Both the position numbers and the translations under genes were made by a program. The notes below the pieces were generated by a model. The model had not been told where the DNA came from. It made no database searches and saw only the letters and a list, made by a program, of their open reading frames with translations. From Roseiarcus sp963835215 (lineage in GTDB: Bacteria > Pseudomonadota > Alphaproteobacteria > Rhizobiales > Beijerinckiaceae), in the NCBI GenBank assembly GCA_963835215.1, contig CAWIES010000003.1, positions 124,001-188,000 on the forward strand: a stretch of 64,000 nucleotides of DNA, read 5' to 3'. Positions 56,958-64,000 of this stretch are shown here, piece after piece (position 1 is the first letter of the stretch; each line of letters opens with the position of its first letter).

Positions 56958-59033
56958 TTAGAATTCCTTCCAGTCCGTCTCTTCGGCCGCTGCCGATCCT
57001 GCGGCGACGACGCGCCGCGCGGGCGGGGCGGGCGCCGCGACATCGGGCCTCGGGGCCGGCGTCGCGGCGGGCTTGGCGGAAGCAAGCGAGGCGGGTTTTG
57101 CCGGCTCGGGGCCGCTCTGACCTGCCCTGCCCGCCTGGCTTTGCTTGACGAAGGCGTGCGGCGCGGCCTTGCGCAGCTCGCGCCGCAGCGACGAATTGTC
57201 GAGCCCTTCGACCTGGAACTGCTCGACGAGATCGGCGAGCTGCGAAGTCTCCTGCGACAGCGAATGGCTGGCGGCGTTCGATTCTTCGACCATCGTCGCA
57301 TTCTGCTGCGTCGTCTCATCCATCTGGCTGATCGCGACGTTGACCTGCTGCAGGCCGGTCGCCTGCTGCTCCGCGCTGGCCGCAATCTCTTTGACGATGT
57401 GGTTGATCTTGGTGACCTGGTCGATGATGCGGTCGAGCGCCTTGCCCGACTCGGCGACGAGCTTGACGCCGGAATCGACCTGTCCCGACGAGGTCGAGAT
57501 CAGGCTCTTGATCTCTTTGGCGGCCTCCGCCGAACGCTGCGCCAGCGCGCGCACTTCGGAGGCGACGACGGCAAAGCCCCGTCCAGCATCGCCCGCCCGC
57601 GCGGCCTCGACGCCGGCGTTGAGCGCCAGCAGATTGGTCTGGAAGGCGATCTCGTCGATCACGCTGATGATCTGACCGATCTGCGCGGAAGACTTGGCGA
57701 TCGCGTCCATCGCCTGAACCGCCTGCTTGACGACCACGGCGCCCCTCTTGGCGTCGTCGTCAGCGCCAGTGACAACCGCAGCGGCCTGCTTGGCGCCTTC
57801 GGCCGACTTCTTCAGCGTGGCGGTAATTTCGTTGAGCGCCGCCGCCGCCTCCTCGAGCCGCGCCGCCTGCTGTTCGGTGCGCTGGGAAAGATCGTCGGAG
57901 GACCTGGAGATCTCGTGCGAACCGGCATGGATGGCGCCCGTGCTCGCGAGCACCGCGCGCACCGTCTCCATCAGCTTGCGCGCGGCGGCGTTGAAGTCGT
58001 CGCGGATCATGCCAAATTCCGTGGGGAACTGTTGGTCGAGCCGCGAGGTCAGATCGCCTCCCGCGAGCCGCCGCAGGCCGTCGCCTAGCAATTGCATCGC
58101 CTGGCTCTGGGTCGAAGCGGAGTTGGACTTCTCGATTTCGACGCGGCGGCGCTCATCCTCGACTTCGGCGCGATGCTCGGCGGCTTCCTTCTCCACCCGC
58201 ACCCGCTCAATCGCATTGGTCTTGAATACCTGCACTGCGTCGGCCATTTCGCCAAATTCGTCGCGTCGGCCGACGCCGTCGATCTCGACGTCGAGGTGGC
58301 CTTGGGCAAGCGCCCGCATGCGCTCGATCATCCGGGCGAGCGGCCTCGTAATCTTGCTCGCGCTCATCCACAGCGCGAAGGCGCCGGCGAGCAGCGTCGA
58401 AACAACGCCGAGCACCGCCATGCTGACGACCGCCGCGCTCGCCTTCACGCTCAAGCCCTGGCTGGCGGCGGCGTTGGCCGACAGCAGCTCGTTGTTGAAC
58501 GCGTCCATGTCGGCGATCAGTGAGCGCAAACGTGTATCGATGTCGGTCGCGAGGCTGGCGCCGTGTCCCATCTGGATGAGGTCGATCTGCTGGATGCCGA
58601 TGCCGTGAATCAAACCCGGCGTCTGGAGACTGATCTCCATCGGCTCCTTGGCCTCTTCAGCGATCTTGGCGAAGCGGTCCTTGAACTGGTCGATCTGCGC
58701 GGCCTTGTCGGGCAAATGCCCCGCCGCCTGGCTCAGCAATTGGCTGGCCTCGGGCACGAAGGTCTCGAAATCCTTCTTCGACGCTTTGCGGGCGGGATCG
58801 TCCTGGTCGTAGAGCAGAACGGCGAAGACGGCGTGCGGCACGCCGCTCATTGCGCCGGCGGCGCGGGTGAGCTCCACGGCCGCCAAGTCACGCTTCTCGA
58901 TGATGTCGCTTGCCGTGCGGGCGACGCCGACCAGCCGGGTCGCGCCAAAGGCCACCATCGCCAGCACGACGGCCGCCATGAGCGCCAAGGGAATCAGAAC
59001 TTTGATGCGCAGTTTGAAATTGTCGATGCTCAT
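56958..59033 (-). CDS. methyl-accepting chemotaxis protein
   Basis: 691 residues. TM1 near residues 12-32, a periplasmic four-helix sensor of about 160 residues, TM2 near 200-222, a HAMP domain (ASKITRPLARMIERM), a second linker HAMP-like region, and the signalling domain with the highly conserved tip IDEIAFQTNLLALNAGVEAARAGDAGRGFAVVASEVRALAQRS-type sequence. A proline/alanine-rich linker leads to the C-terminal DWKEF, a tether for methylation enzymes. Ligand unknown. Confidence 0.95.
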   Translation of the reverse strand: MSIDNFKLRIKVLIPLALMAAVVLAMVAFGATRLVGVARTASDIIEKRDLAAVELTRAAGAMSGVPHAVFAVLLYDQDDPARKASKKDFETFVPEASQLLSQAAGHLPDKAAQIDQFKDRFAKIAEEAKEPMEISLQTPGLIHGIGIQQIDLIQMGHGASLATDIDTRLRSLIADMDAFNNELLSANAAASQGLSVKASAAVVSMAVLGVVSTLLAGAFALWMSASKITRPLARMIERMRALAQGHLDVEIDGVGRRDEFGEMADAVQVFKTNAIERVRVEKEAAEHRAEVEDERRRVEIEKSNSASTQSQAMQLLGDGLRRLAGGDLTSRLDQQFPTEFGMIRDDFNAAARKLMETVRAVLASTGAIHAGSHEISRSSDDLSQRTEQQAARLEEAAAALNEITATLKKSAEGAKQAAAVVTGADDDAKRGAVVVKQAVQAMDAIAKSSAQIGQIISVIDEIAFQTNLLALNAGVEAARAGDAGRGFAVVASEVRALAQRSAEAAKEIKSLISTSSGQVDSGVKLVAESGKALDRIIDQVTKINHIVKEIAASAEQQATGLQQVNVAISQMDETTQQNATMVEESNAASHSLSQETSQLADLVEQFQVEGLDNSSLRRELRKAAPHAFVKQSQAGRAGQSGPEPAKPASLASAKPAATPAPRPDVAAPAPPARRVVAAGSAAAEETDWKEF

Positions 59034-59359
59034 CGCCACAATCCCCGCGACGCGGCCTCCCTGCCATTTCGCAGCGCAGCCGAAAAACGGCGCGGCCCCG
59101 AGACGGTGGTTGTCACAACGATTCCGGATCGAGACCGGCACAGGCAAACGGCTACACGCCTGCAAGGGTCCCTCGCCGAACCGCTCGCTTGCCGTGGGGG
59201 GATTAGATAACGATAAACCTTAATCGCGATTTAATTGGGCCGCCGAACGCCCGTTCCGCAGGCGCCAAATTGTATGACGGACCCGGCCGGACACGCGCTC
59301 GCGACCGCCGCTCGCCAGCGACGGCGCCCATTTCGATTCGGGGCGCGTCGGGGCGCCGA
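59034..59359. other. 326-bp intergenic region
   Basis: Lies between the chemoreceptor start and the OmpW stop. An AT-rich block at about 59205-59240 (TTAGATAACGATAAACCTTA) could hold the chemoreceptor promoter. No gene or terminator was recognised. Confidence 0.5.
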
Positions 59360-60178
59360 TCAGAAGCGGTAGGTCACGCCGGTCGACACGATCCAAGGCT
59401 CGAAGGTGGTCTTCAAGGTCCCGGCGATGGGTTGGTCGCCAGCCAGAGGAAAGCTGCTATAGGCGAAATTGTCCCCCGTCCCATGCAACTCGCCGCTGGC
59501 GAAGAGCTTCTTGACGTCGACCGACCAACCCCAATGCTGGTCCACCATGATGTCGGCGCCCGCCTGCAGCACCAGACCGATCGTCGGATCGACGGTGACG
59601 CCAGTATTGAAGCCGCTCTTCTGCGCGAACGAGAAGACCGGCGCCACGCCCGCGCCGAGGTAGGGCTGGAACGCGCCGAATTGGTTGAAGTGGTAGAGCA
59701 AGGTGACCGGGATGAACGACGGCATGGTCGTCGCCAACGGCGTTCCGCTCGGCACGACGATCGGACCCGGCAATACGATCGTGCCCTTGGTCGTCACCTT
59801 CGACCACATCGGCACGCCGGCCGAAACATCGACCGAGACGTTCGGCGTTACGAAATATCCCGCTTCGAATCCGAGCGTCGCGACATTGGCGATATTCGCG
59901 CCGACGCCAGGAATCAGCACTTGCGGGTTAACGCCGGGGGCCGGTTGCGTATAGAGTTTCGACGAACTCGAATTCACCGCGTAGAGGAAGCCGAGCCTGA
60001 CGAAGAACGGCGAGGGCGCAACCACTGGCGGGGGCGGCGGCGACGGCGCCTTCTTGGTCGGCGCGAGATCCGCCGCAACGGCAAAGGTTCCAAACGCAAG
60101 CAGCGCAACAGCGGACAGTAAAGCCAGTCTTGTCCGCCCAAGCGCGCCAGCAGCGATAAATTTCGCGCCCGCTATCAT
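59360..60178 (-). CDS. OmpW family outer-membrane protein
   Basis: 272 residues. Signal peptide (LALLSAVALLAFGTFAVAADL), then a proline-rich linker, then an eight-stranded barrel: FFVRLGFLYAVNSS, EAGYFVTPNVSVDVSAGVP, LLYHFNQFGAFQPYLGAGVAPVFSF and the terminal TGVTYRF are typical OmpW segments. Small hydrophobic compounds may cross such barrels. Probably monocistronic. Confidence 0.9.
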   Translation of the reverse strand: MIAGAKFIAAGALGRTRLALLSAVALLAFGTFAVAADLAPTKKAPSPPPPPVVAPSPFFVRLGFLYAVNSSSSKLYTQPAPGVNPQVLIPGVGANIANVATLGFEAGYFVTPNVSVDVSAGVPMWSKVTTKGTIVLPGPIVVPSGTPLATTMPSFIPVTLLYHFNQFGAFQPYLGAGVAPVFSFAQKSGFNTGVTVDPTIGLVLQAGADIMVDQHWGWSVDVKKLFASGELHGTGDNFAYSSFPLAGDQPIAGTLKTTFEPWIVSTGVTYRF

Positions 60179-60340
60179 GCGATCCCCCTATCGATTTCTG
60201 TAACGCTAAGCGCAAATGAAGATTCGCGCCATCCCACCGGAGGCGTTTTGGGCGTCAAACGCACATAAAATCCGGATGGTTGGTTCACCCAGCGGCATGG
60301 GAGCGGCGCCCAGCGCGCCATGCGGGTCAAATAGCGCGAG

Positions 60341-61165
60341 TCAATCGCCTTGCTTCTTCAACCGGTTGCGCTTGCGCGTCTGCACCTCGACGCGCGGCCC
60401 ATCGACCAGGCGCACCACCGCCCCCCACAGCGTGCGAACGTCCTGCTGGGTCATCGCCATGCGGTGGAACATGTTGCGCAGGTTGCGGCGCATGCCGGGT
60501 TTCTTGGGAGCGGGACGAAAGAAGCCGGCGTCCTCGAGCTTGCCCTCGAAGAATTCAAAGAAGGCGAGCGTCATCTCGCGCGTCGCCGGCGGCGAAATCG
60601 CGCGCGCGATCGCCGGCGCCGGCGGACCGTCGCCATGGGCCGCCTTGAACCACTCGTAGCCAACGAGCAGCACCGCCTGGGCGAGGTTGAGCGAAGCGTA
60701 GGTCGGATTGGCGGGGAACGTGACGATCGCGTCGGCGAGCGCCACCTCGTCATTGTCGAGGCCGGTGCGCTCGGGGCCGAACAACACGCCGCGCTTTTCC
60801 CCCGCGGCGACGCTGGCCGCCATCGCCGCGCCGGGCGCCGCAACCGGTTTGACCTGGTCGCGCTCGCGCGCCGTCGTCGCATAGAGGAAGTTGAGGTCGG
60901 CGATCGCCTCCTCGACGGTTGCGAAGACTTGCGCCGCGTCGAGCAGATGCGCCGCCCCGGCCGCGGCGGCGTAGGCGACCTCGCGATATTGATCGACGCG
61001 CGGCCAACCTTCGCGCGGCGCGACCAGGCGCAAGTCTTCGAGACCGAAGTTGGCCATCGCCCGCGCGCACATGCCGATGTTCACCGCGAGCTGCGGGCGC
61101 ACCAGAATGATTGCCGGACCTCCGCCTATGGCCGTGCGGCTGCGATCGGTCCCTGCCCCGACCAT
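60341..61165 (-). CDS. trmJ: TrmJ-like tRNA 2'-O-methyltransferase (SpoU family)
   Basis: 274 residues of the SPOUT superfamily. ILVRPQLAVNIGMCARAMANFG opens the knot domain; LFGPERTGLDNDEVALADAIVTFPANPTYASLNLAQAVLLVGYE contains the SAM-binding trefoil motifs. The C-terminal helical region is typical of TrmJ. Substrate by homology is tRNA position 32. Start is 7 bp downstream of the ELM1-like gene. Confidence 0.85.
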   Translation of the reverse strand: MVGAGTDRSRTAIGGGPAIILVRPQLAVNIGMCARAMANFGLEDLRLVAPREGWPRVDQYREVAYAAAAGAAHLLDAAQVFATVEEAIADLNFLYATTARERDQVKPVAAPGAAMAASVAAGEKRGVLFGPERTGLDNDEVALADAIVTFPANPTYASLNLAQAVLLVGYEWFKAAHGDGPPAPAIARAISPPATREMTLAFFEFFEGKLEDAGFFRPAPKKPGMRRNLRNMFHRMAMTQQDVRTLWGAVVRLVDGPRVEVQTRKRNRLKKQGD

Positions 61166-61172
61166 GCCCGCC

Positions 61173-62147
61173 TCAAGCCGCTGCGGCGCGGGCGCGCATG
61201 AAGCGACGGGCGATCTCGGCGGCGATCTCGGCGCTCGAATCGATCGGCGCGTAGGTGAAGCGCTCAATCCGCCCAGTAAATCGCTTGACCGCGCCCCGCC
61301 GCTCCAGCGCGTCGATCGCGCTGGCGAGCTTTGCCGAGCCCCCGCCGCTCGGCTCGAACACATGCACCGGCGCGCCGGTCGCCGTGGCCTCGCCAACCAT
61401 GTTGGCGCTGTCGCCGGTCACCAGCAGCGCGTCGGCGAGCGCGAGGATCGAGGGATAGGGATTGTCGCCCTCGCCGTCCCAGACGAAGCCCGGCGCGGCG
61501 CCGATCCCTTCGCGCACCGCGGCGACAAGCTCGGGCGGCGTGCGACGCGACGGCGTCGCCATGATCGAGAAGCCTTGGGCGGCGATCGTGCGCATCGCCT
61601 CGCCGAGCCGGGATACGTCGGCGGGGGTGAAGTGCTGGGCGCCGCTTGGCCCGCCAAGCACAACGGCGCAGCGCGGGCCTGGCAACGCCGCGAGGCGCGG
61701 GTCGGGCGCGGCGCGCACGGCGGCGAGCCGGCGCGCCGAAAAGGGATGGGGCGAGGTCAGCGTGGCGATGACGTTGGGTCCGCGATGGCGATCGTGCTCG
61801 GGAACCCAGATCAGATCCATCGCGGCGCGCGCGAAGCGCGGATCCTGGAGGAAGACCGCGAACACACGCGCCCCGGCCCTGCGCTTGAACGCGCGCAGGT
61901 AGGGCACGGTCACGCGGCCGCTGGCGATGACAATGTCGGGGTGCGGCGCGCTGAACAGCGCGGCGTCGTGCGGGTCGACCGGCCCGAACGGCGACATCCA
62001 CAGGAACGGCTTGCGCGGATCGACGCGGCGCTGCTCGTAGCGCCCGCCGAGCGCCTCGGCGACGCCGATCGCGTTGACCTCATGTCCAGCCTTGCCCGAG
62101 CCCAGGACCAGGACGCGCACGCCTTCGCCAATCCGCGCATCCTGCAT
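61173..62147 (-). CDS. mitochondrial fission ELM1-like protein (DUF1022)
   Basis: 324 residues of the DUF1022/ELM1 family, predicted GT-B-like fold. VLVLGSGKAGHEVNAIGVAEAL at the N terminus, AVVLGGPSGAQHFT, a PSRRTPPEL segment and LLVTGDSANMVGEATATG near the nucleotide-sugar position. Function in bacteria is not established. It is within a minus-strand series, 6 bp after the small exported protein. Confidence 0.8.
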   Translation of the reverse strand: MQDARIGEGVRVLVLGSGKAGHEVNAIGVAEALGGRYEQRRVDPRKPFLWMSPFGPVDPHDAALFSAPHPDIVIASGRVTVPYLRAFKRRAGARVFAVFLQDPRFARAAMDLIWVPEHDRHRGPNVIATLTSPHPFSARRLAAVRAAPDPRLAALPGPRCAVVLGGPSGAQHFTPADVSRLGEAMRTIAAQGFSIMATPSRRTPPELVAAVREGIGAAPGFVWDGEGDNPYPSILALADALLVTGDSANMVGEATATGAPVHVFEPSGGGSAKLASAIDALERRGAVKRFTGRIERFTYAPIDSSAEIAAEIARRFMRARAAAA

Positions 62148-62153
62148 CGCGTC

Positions 62154-62663
62154 TCACAATCCCATCTGGCCCGGCAACCACTGCGCGAAGCTGAGCGCCA
62201 GCGTCTCGACCCGGCGACGACGGATGTCGTCCTGATAGGGTAGGCCCTGGAAACTGTCGGCGCTAACCGTGCTGTAAAGCGGATAGGTTCCGACCACCCG
62301 GCCGCGCGCGTCGAGCGCCACGCCGTTGCCCTCGATGCCGTCGATCGAGTCCGAACCCAGCATCCCAGACCCCATACCCGGATGGGGATCGCCGAGGACG
62401 ACATTGTCGATCCGCGCCACCAGGACGCCGGCGCTGCGGTCGCCCGGCGCGAGATACTTGGCGAAGCTCTTCTGAAGATCGGCCTGCAACACGGCGGCGA
62501 CCCAGGCCGCGGATTCGCCTTCGCCCCTGGCGCGCAGCGGCGAGACGTCGACCCGGATCTCGCGAAATCGTTGGCCGTCCGGCCACGCCGCCGCCAGAAC
62601 CGTCGTCGCGCTCCCGAGGGTCGCTGTCGAGGCCAAGACCGCCAGAATGGCGCGCCGCGTCAT
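62154..62663 (-). CDS. exported hypothetical protein
   Basis: 169 residues. Signal peptide TRRAILAVLASTATLGSATTVLAA, cleaved before AWPDG. The mature domain contains REIRVDVSPLRARGEGESAAWV, DLQKSFAKYL and a C-terminal SFAQWLPGQMGL; no family was identified. A longer start at 62708 would mask the signal sequence. It is in line with greA and the ELM1-like gene. Confidence 0.7.
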   Translation of the reverse strand: MTRRAILAVLASTATLGSATTVLAAAWPDGQRFREIRVDVSPLRARGEGESAAWVAAVLQADLQKSFAKYLAPGDRSAGVLVARIDNVVLGDPHPGMGSGMLGSDSIDGIEGNGVALDARGRVVGTYPLYSTVSADSFQGLPYQDDIRRRRVETLALSFAQWLPGQMGL

Positions 62664-62724
62664 GTGCAACTCGCCCACTGCATCCTCCTTGGGTTCGCGG
62701 TCCGTCATGAACCGCTGGAGGCCC

Positions 62725-63198
62725 CTATTTATAGGCCACCTTGACGATTTCGTAGCTCTTGCCGCCACCTGGCGTGTTCACTTCTACGGTATCGCCGACG
62801 CTCTTGCCGATCAGCGCGCGCGCCGTCGGCGAAGTGACCGACACCTTGCCGGACTTCACGTCGGCTTCGACCTCACCGACGATCTGGAACTTCTTTTCCG
62901 CTTCGGTGTCCTCGTCGATCATCGTCACTGTCGCGCCGAACTTGATCGTCGTGCCGGAAAGCTTGGAGACGTCGATCACCTCGGCGCGTTGCAGCATGTC
63001 CTCGATCTCGACGATGCGGCCCTCGTTGTGAGACTGCGCCTCTTTGGCCGAGTGATATTCGGCGTTCTCCGACAGATCGCCATGCGAGCGCGCCTCGGCG
63101 ATCGCCTGAACGATGCGCGGCCGTTCGACCTGTTGACGACGCTGGAACTCCGCCTCAAGCGCGACAAGCCCGCCAGTAGTGATTGGAAGCCTTTCCAT
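62725..63198 (-). CDS. greA: transcription elongation factor GreA
   Basis: 157 residues. Stimulates RNA cleavage by backtracked RNA polymerase. The coiled coil has ARSHGDLSENAEYHSAKEAQSHNEGRI, with the catalytic acidic tip DLSENAEY, and the C-terminal domain SPTARALIGKSVGDTVEVNTPGG. It is downstream of carB, a common alphaproteobacterial order. Confidence 0.97.
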   Translation of the reverse strand: MERLPITTGGLVALEAEFQRRQQVERPRIVQAIAEARSHGDLSENAEYHSAKEAQSHNEGRIVEIEDMLQRAEVIDVSKLSGTTIKFGATVTMIDEDTEAEKKFQIVGEVEADVKSGKVSVTSPTARALIGKSVGDTVEVNTPGGGKSYEIVKVAYK

Positions 63199-63263
63199 CG
63201 GTCACCCTATCTCGAATTGCTCAATTCCATCGCTCCGCGACCATCGGCCCGCGGAGAGCCAAG

Positions 63264-64000
63264 TCACGTAAAATAGTCCTGCAACGCTCGGACTTCGAGA
63301 TCGCCGGCGAGATAGGCCTTGATGCCTTCCGCAGCGGCGATCGCACCCGAAAGTGTGGTGTAGTAGGGCGTCTTTTGCAAGAGGGCGGCGCGGCGCAGCG
63401 GCTTGGAATTGATCAGCGAGGTCGCCCCCTCGGTGGTGTTGAACATCAGTTGCACTTGCCCGTTGCGCACCGCATCCGCGGCGTGAGGGCGCCCTTCGGA
63501 GACTTTGTTGATCTTGACCGCCGCCACGCCATGCTGCTCGAGAAAGCGCTGCGTGCCCCCGGTCGCGGTGACCCTGAAGCCGAGCGCCATCAGCAGTTTC
63601 AACGGCGCGACGATGCCAGGCTTGTCGGCCTCGCGCAGCGAAACGAAAATCGTGCCGCCGCGCGGCAGGAGCGAGCCGGCGCCGAGCTGACTCTTGGCGA
63701 AGGCGATGGCGAAATTGCGGTCGATGCCCATCACCTCGCCGGTCGAGCGCATCTCCGGGCCGAGCACCGTGTCGACCCCCGGGAAGCGGGCGAACGGAAA
63801 CACTGCTTCTTTGACGCCGACATGCCCGAGCGCGCCGGTCTTGAAGGCGAACTTGGCGAGCGGCTCGCCGGCCATCACCCGGCTGGCGATCTTGGCGAGC
63901 GGCTGGCCGATCACCTTGGCGACGAAGGGCACGGTGCGCGAAGCGCGCGGATTGACTTCGAGGACGTAAATCTCCCCGTCTTTGAGCGCGTATTGCACGT
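63264..64000 (-). CDS. carB: carbamoyl-phosphate synthase large subunit, C-terminal part (truncated by window edge)
   Basis: The final 244 residues: YVLEVNPRASRTVPFVAKVIG from the second ATP-grasp half, EMRSTGEVMGIDRNFAIAFAKSQL, and the allosteric MGS-like domain (GFRVTATGGTQRFLEQHG, NTTEGATSLINSKPLRRAAL, YYTTLSGAIAAAEGI). The gene runs out of the window to the right. Product supplies carbamoyl phosphate for arginine and pyrimidines. Confidence 0.97.
   Translation of the reverse strand, partial: VQYALKDGEIYVLEVNPRASRTVPFVAKVIGQPLAKIASRVMAGEPLAKFAFKTGALGHVGVKEAVFPFARFPGVDTVLGPEMRSTGEVMGIDRNFAIAFAKSQLGAGSLLPRGGTIFVSLREADKPGIVAPLKLLMALGFRVTATGGTQRFLEQHGVAAVKINKVSEGRPHAADAVRNGQVQLMFNTTEGATSLINSKPLRRAALLQKTPYYTTLSGAIAAAEGIKAYLAGDLEVRALQDYFT

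Overview
This window is GC-rich, densely coded chromosomal DNA from an alphaproteobacterium, most probably of the order Hyphomicrobiales (Rhizobiales). The evidence is a CckA-type hybrid kinase, an alphaproteobacterial GTTC-N7-GTTC SOS operator at recA, a NadQ-regulated nadABC operon, PAS_5, DUF3126 and DUF6898 proteins, and several small 'ADLP' beta-barrel outer-membrane proteins. The genus cannot be fixed from sequence alone. No rRNA, tRNA, prophage or CRISPR array was found.

Layout. 0-7.8 kb: minus-strand core genes frr-uppS-cdsA-dxr, a DUF502 membrane protein, glmS and glmU. 8-11.8 kb: opgG-opgH for periplasmic glucans, heavily frameshifted. 11.8-17.3 kb: rhomboid protease, PAS_5 and PilZ proteins, a candidate small RNA, gamma-carbonic anhydrase, a duplicated DUF3126 protein and cysE. 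17.7-26.9 kb: an accessory region in which the module omp - adenylate-forming ligase - glycosyltransferase-like gene - tauE occurs twice; the first copy ends in a 249-bp piece of tauE identical to the intact gene. 26.9-37.4 kb: an 8-oxoguanine-deaminase-like hydrolase, phosphoesterase, Usp, DksA, FliO, CckA, SixA and AlaS. 37.6-40.9 kb: recA and a 2-kb IS1595-type element that has cut the recA SOS box. 40.9-48.3 kb: decayed copies of a GGDEF gene end, a diguanylate cyclase, membrane proteins, an aspartic protease, dusA and a porin-like protein. 48.4-52.9 kb: nadQ-nadA-nadB-nadC with a double palindromic operator. 53-64 kb: small hypotheticals, yicC-gmk, a MarR pair, a chemoreceptor, OmpW, trmJ, an ELM1-like protein, greA and the 3' end of carB.

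Many conserved genes (cdsA, glmU, opgG, opgH, cckA, the transposase, nadA, gmk, yicC) can be read only across frameshifts. Where the correct reading is clear, the lesion is usually one extra base in a short homopolymer. I therefore treat most of these genes as intact in the organism and the lesions as likely sequence errors. The same reasoning removes an apparent NadA-NadB fusion.

The most striking observations are the IS1595 insertion that splits a perfect GTTC-N7-GTTC box upstream of recA with an exact 8-bp target duplication, the duplicated surface-type module, and an orphan small RNA whose hairpin loop carries an anti-Shine-Dalgarno CCTCCT.
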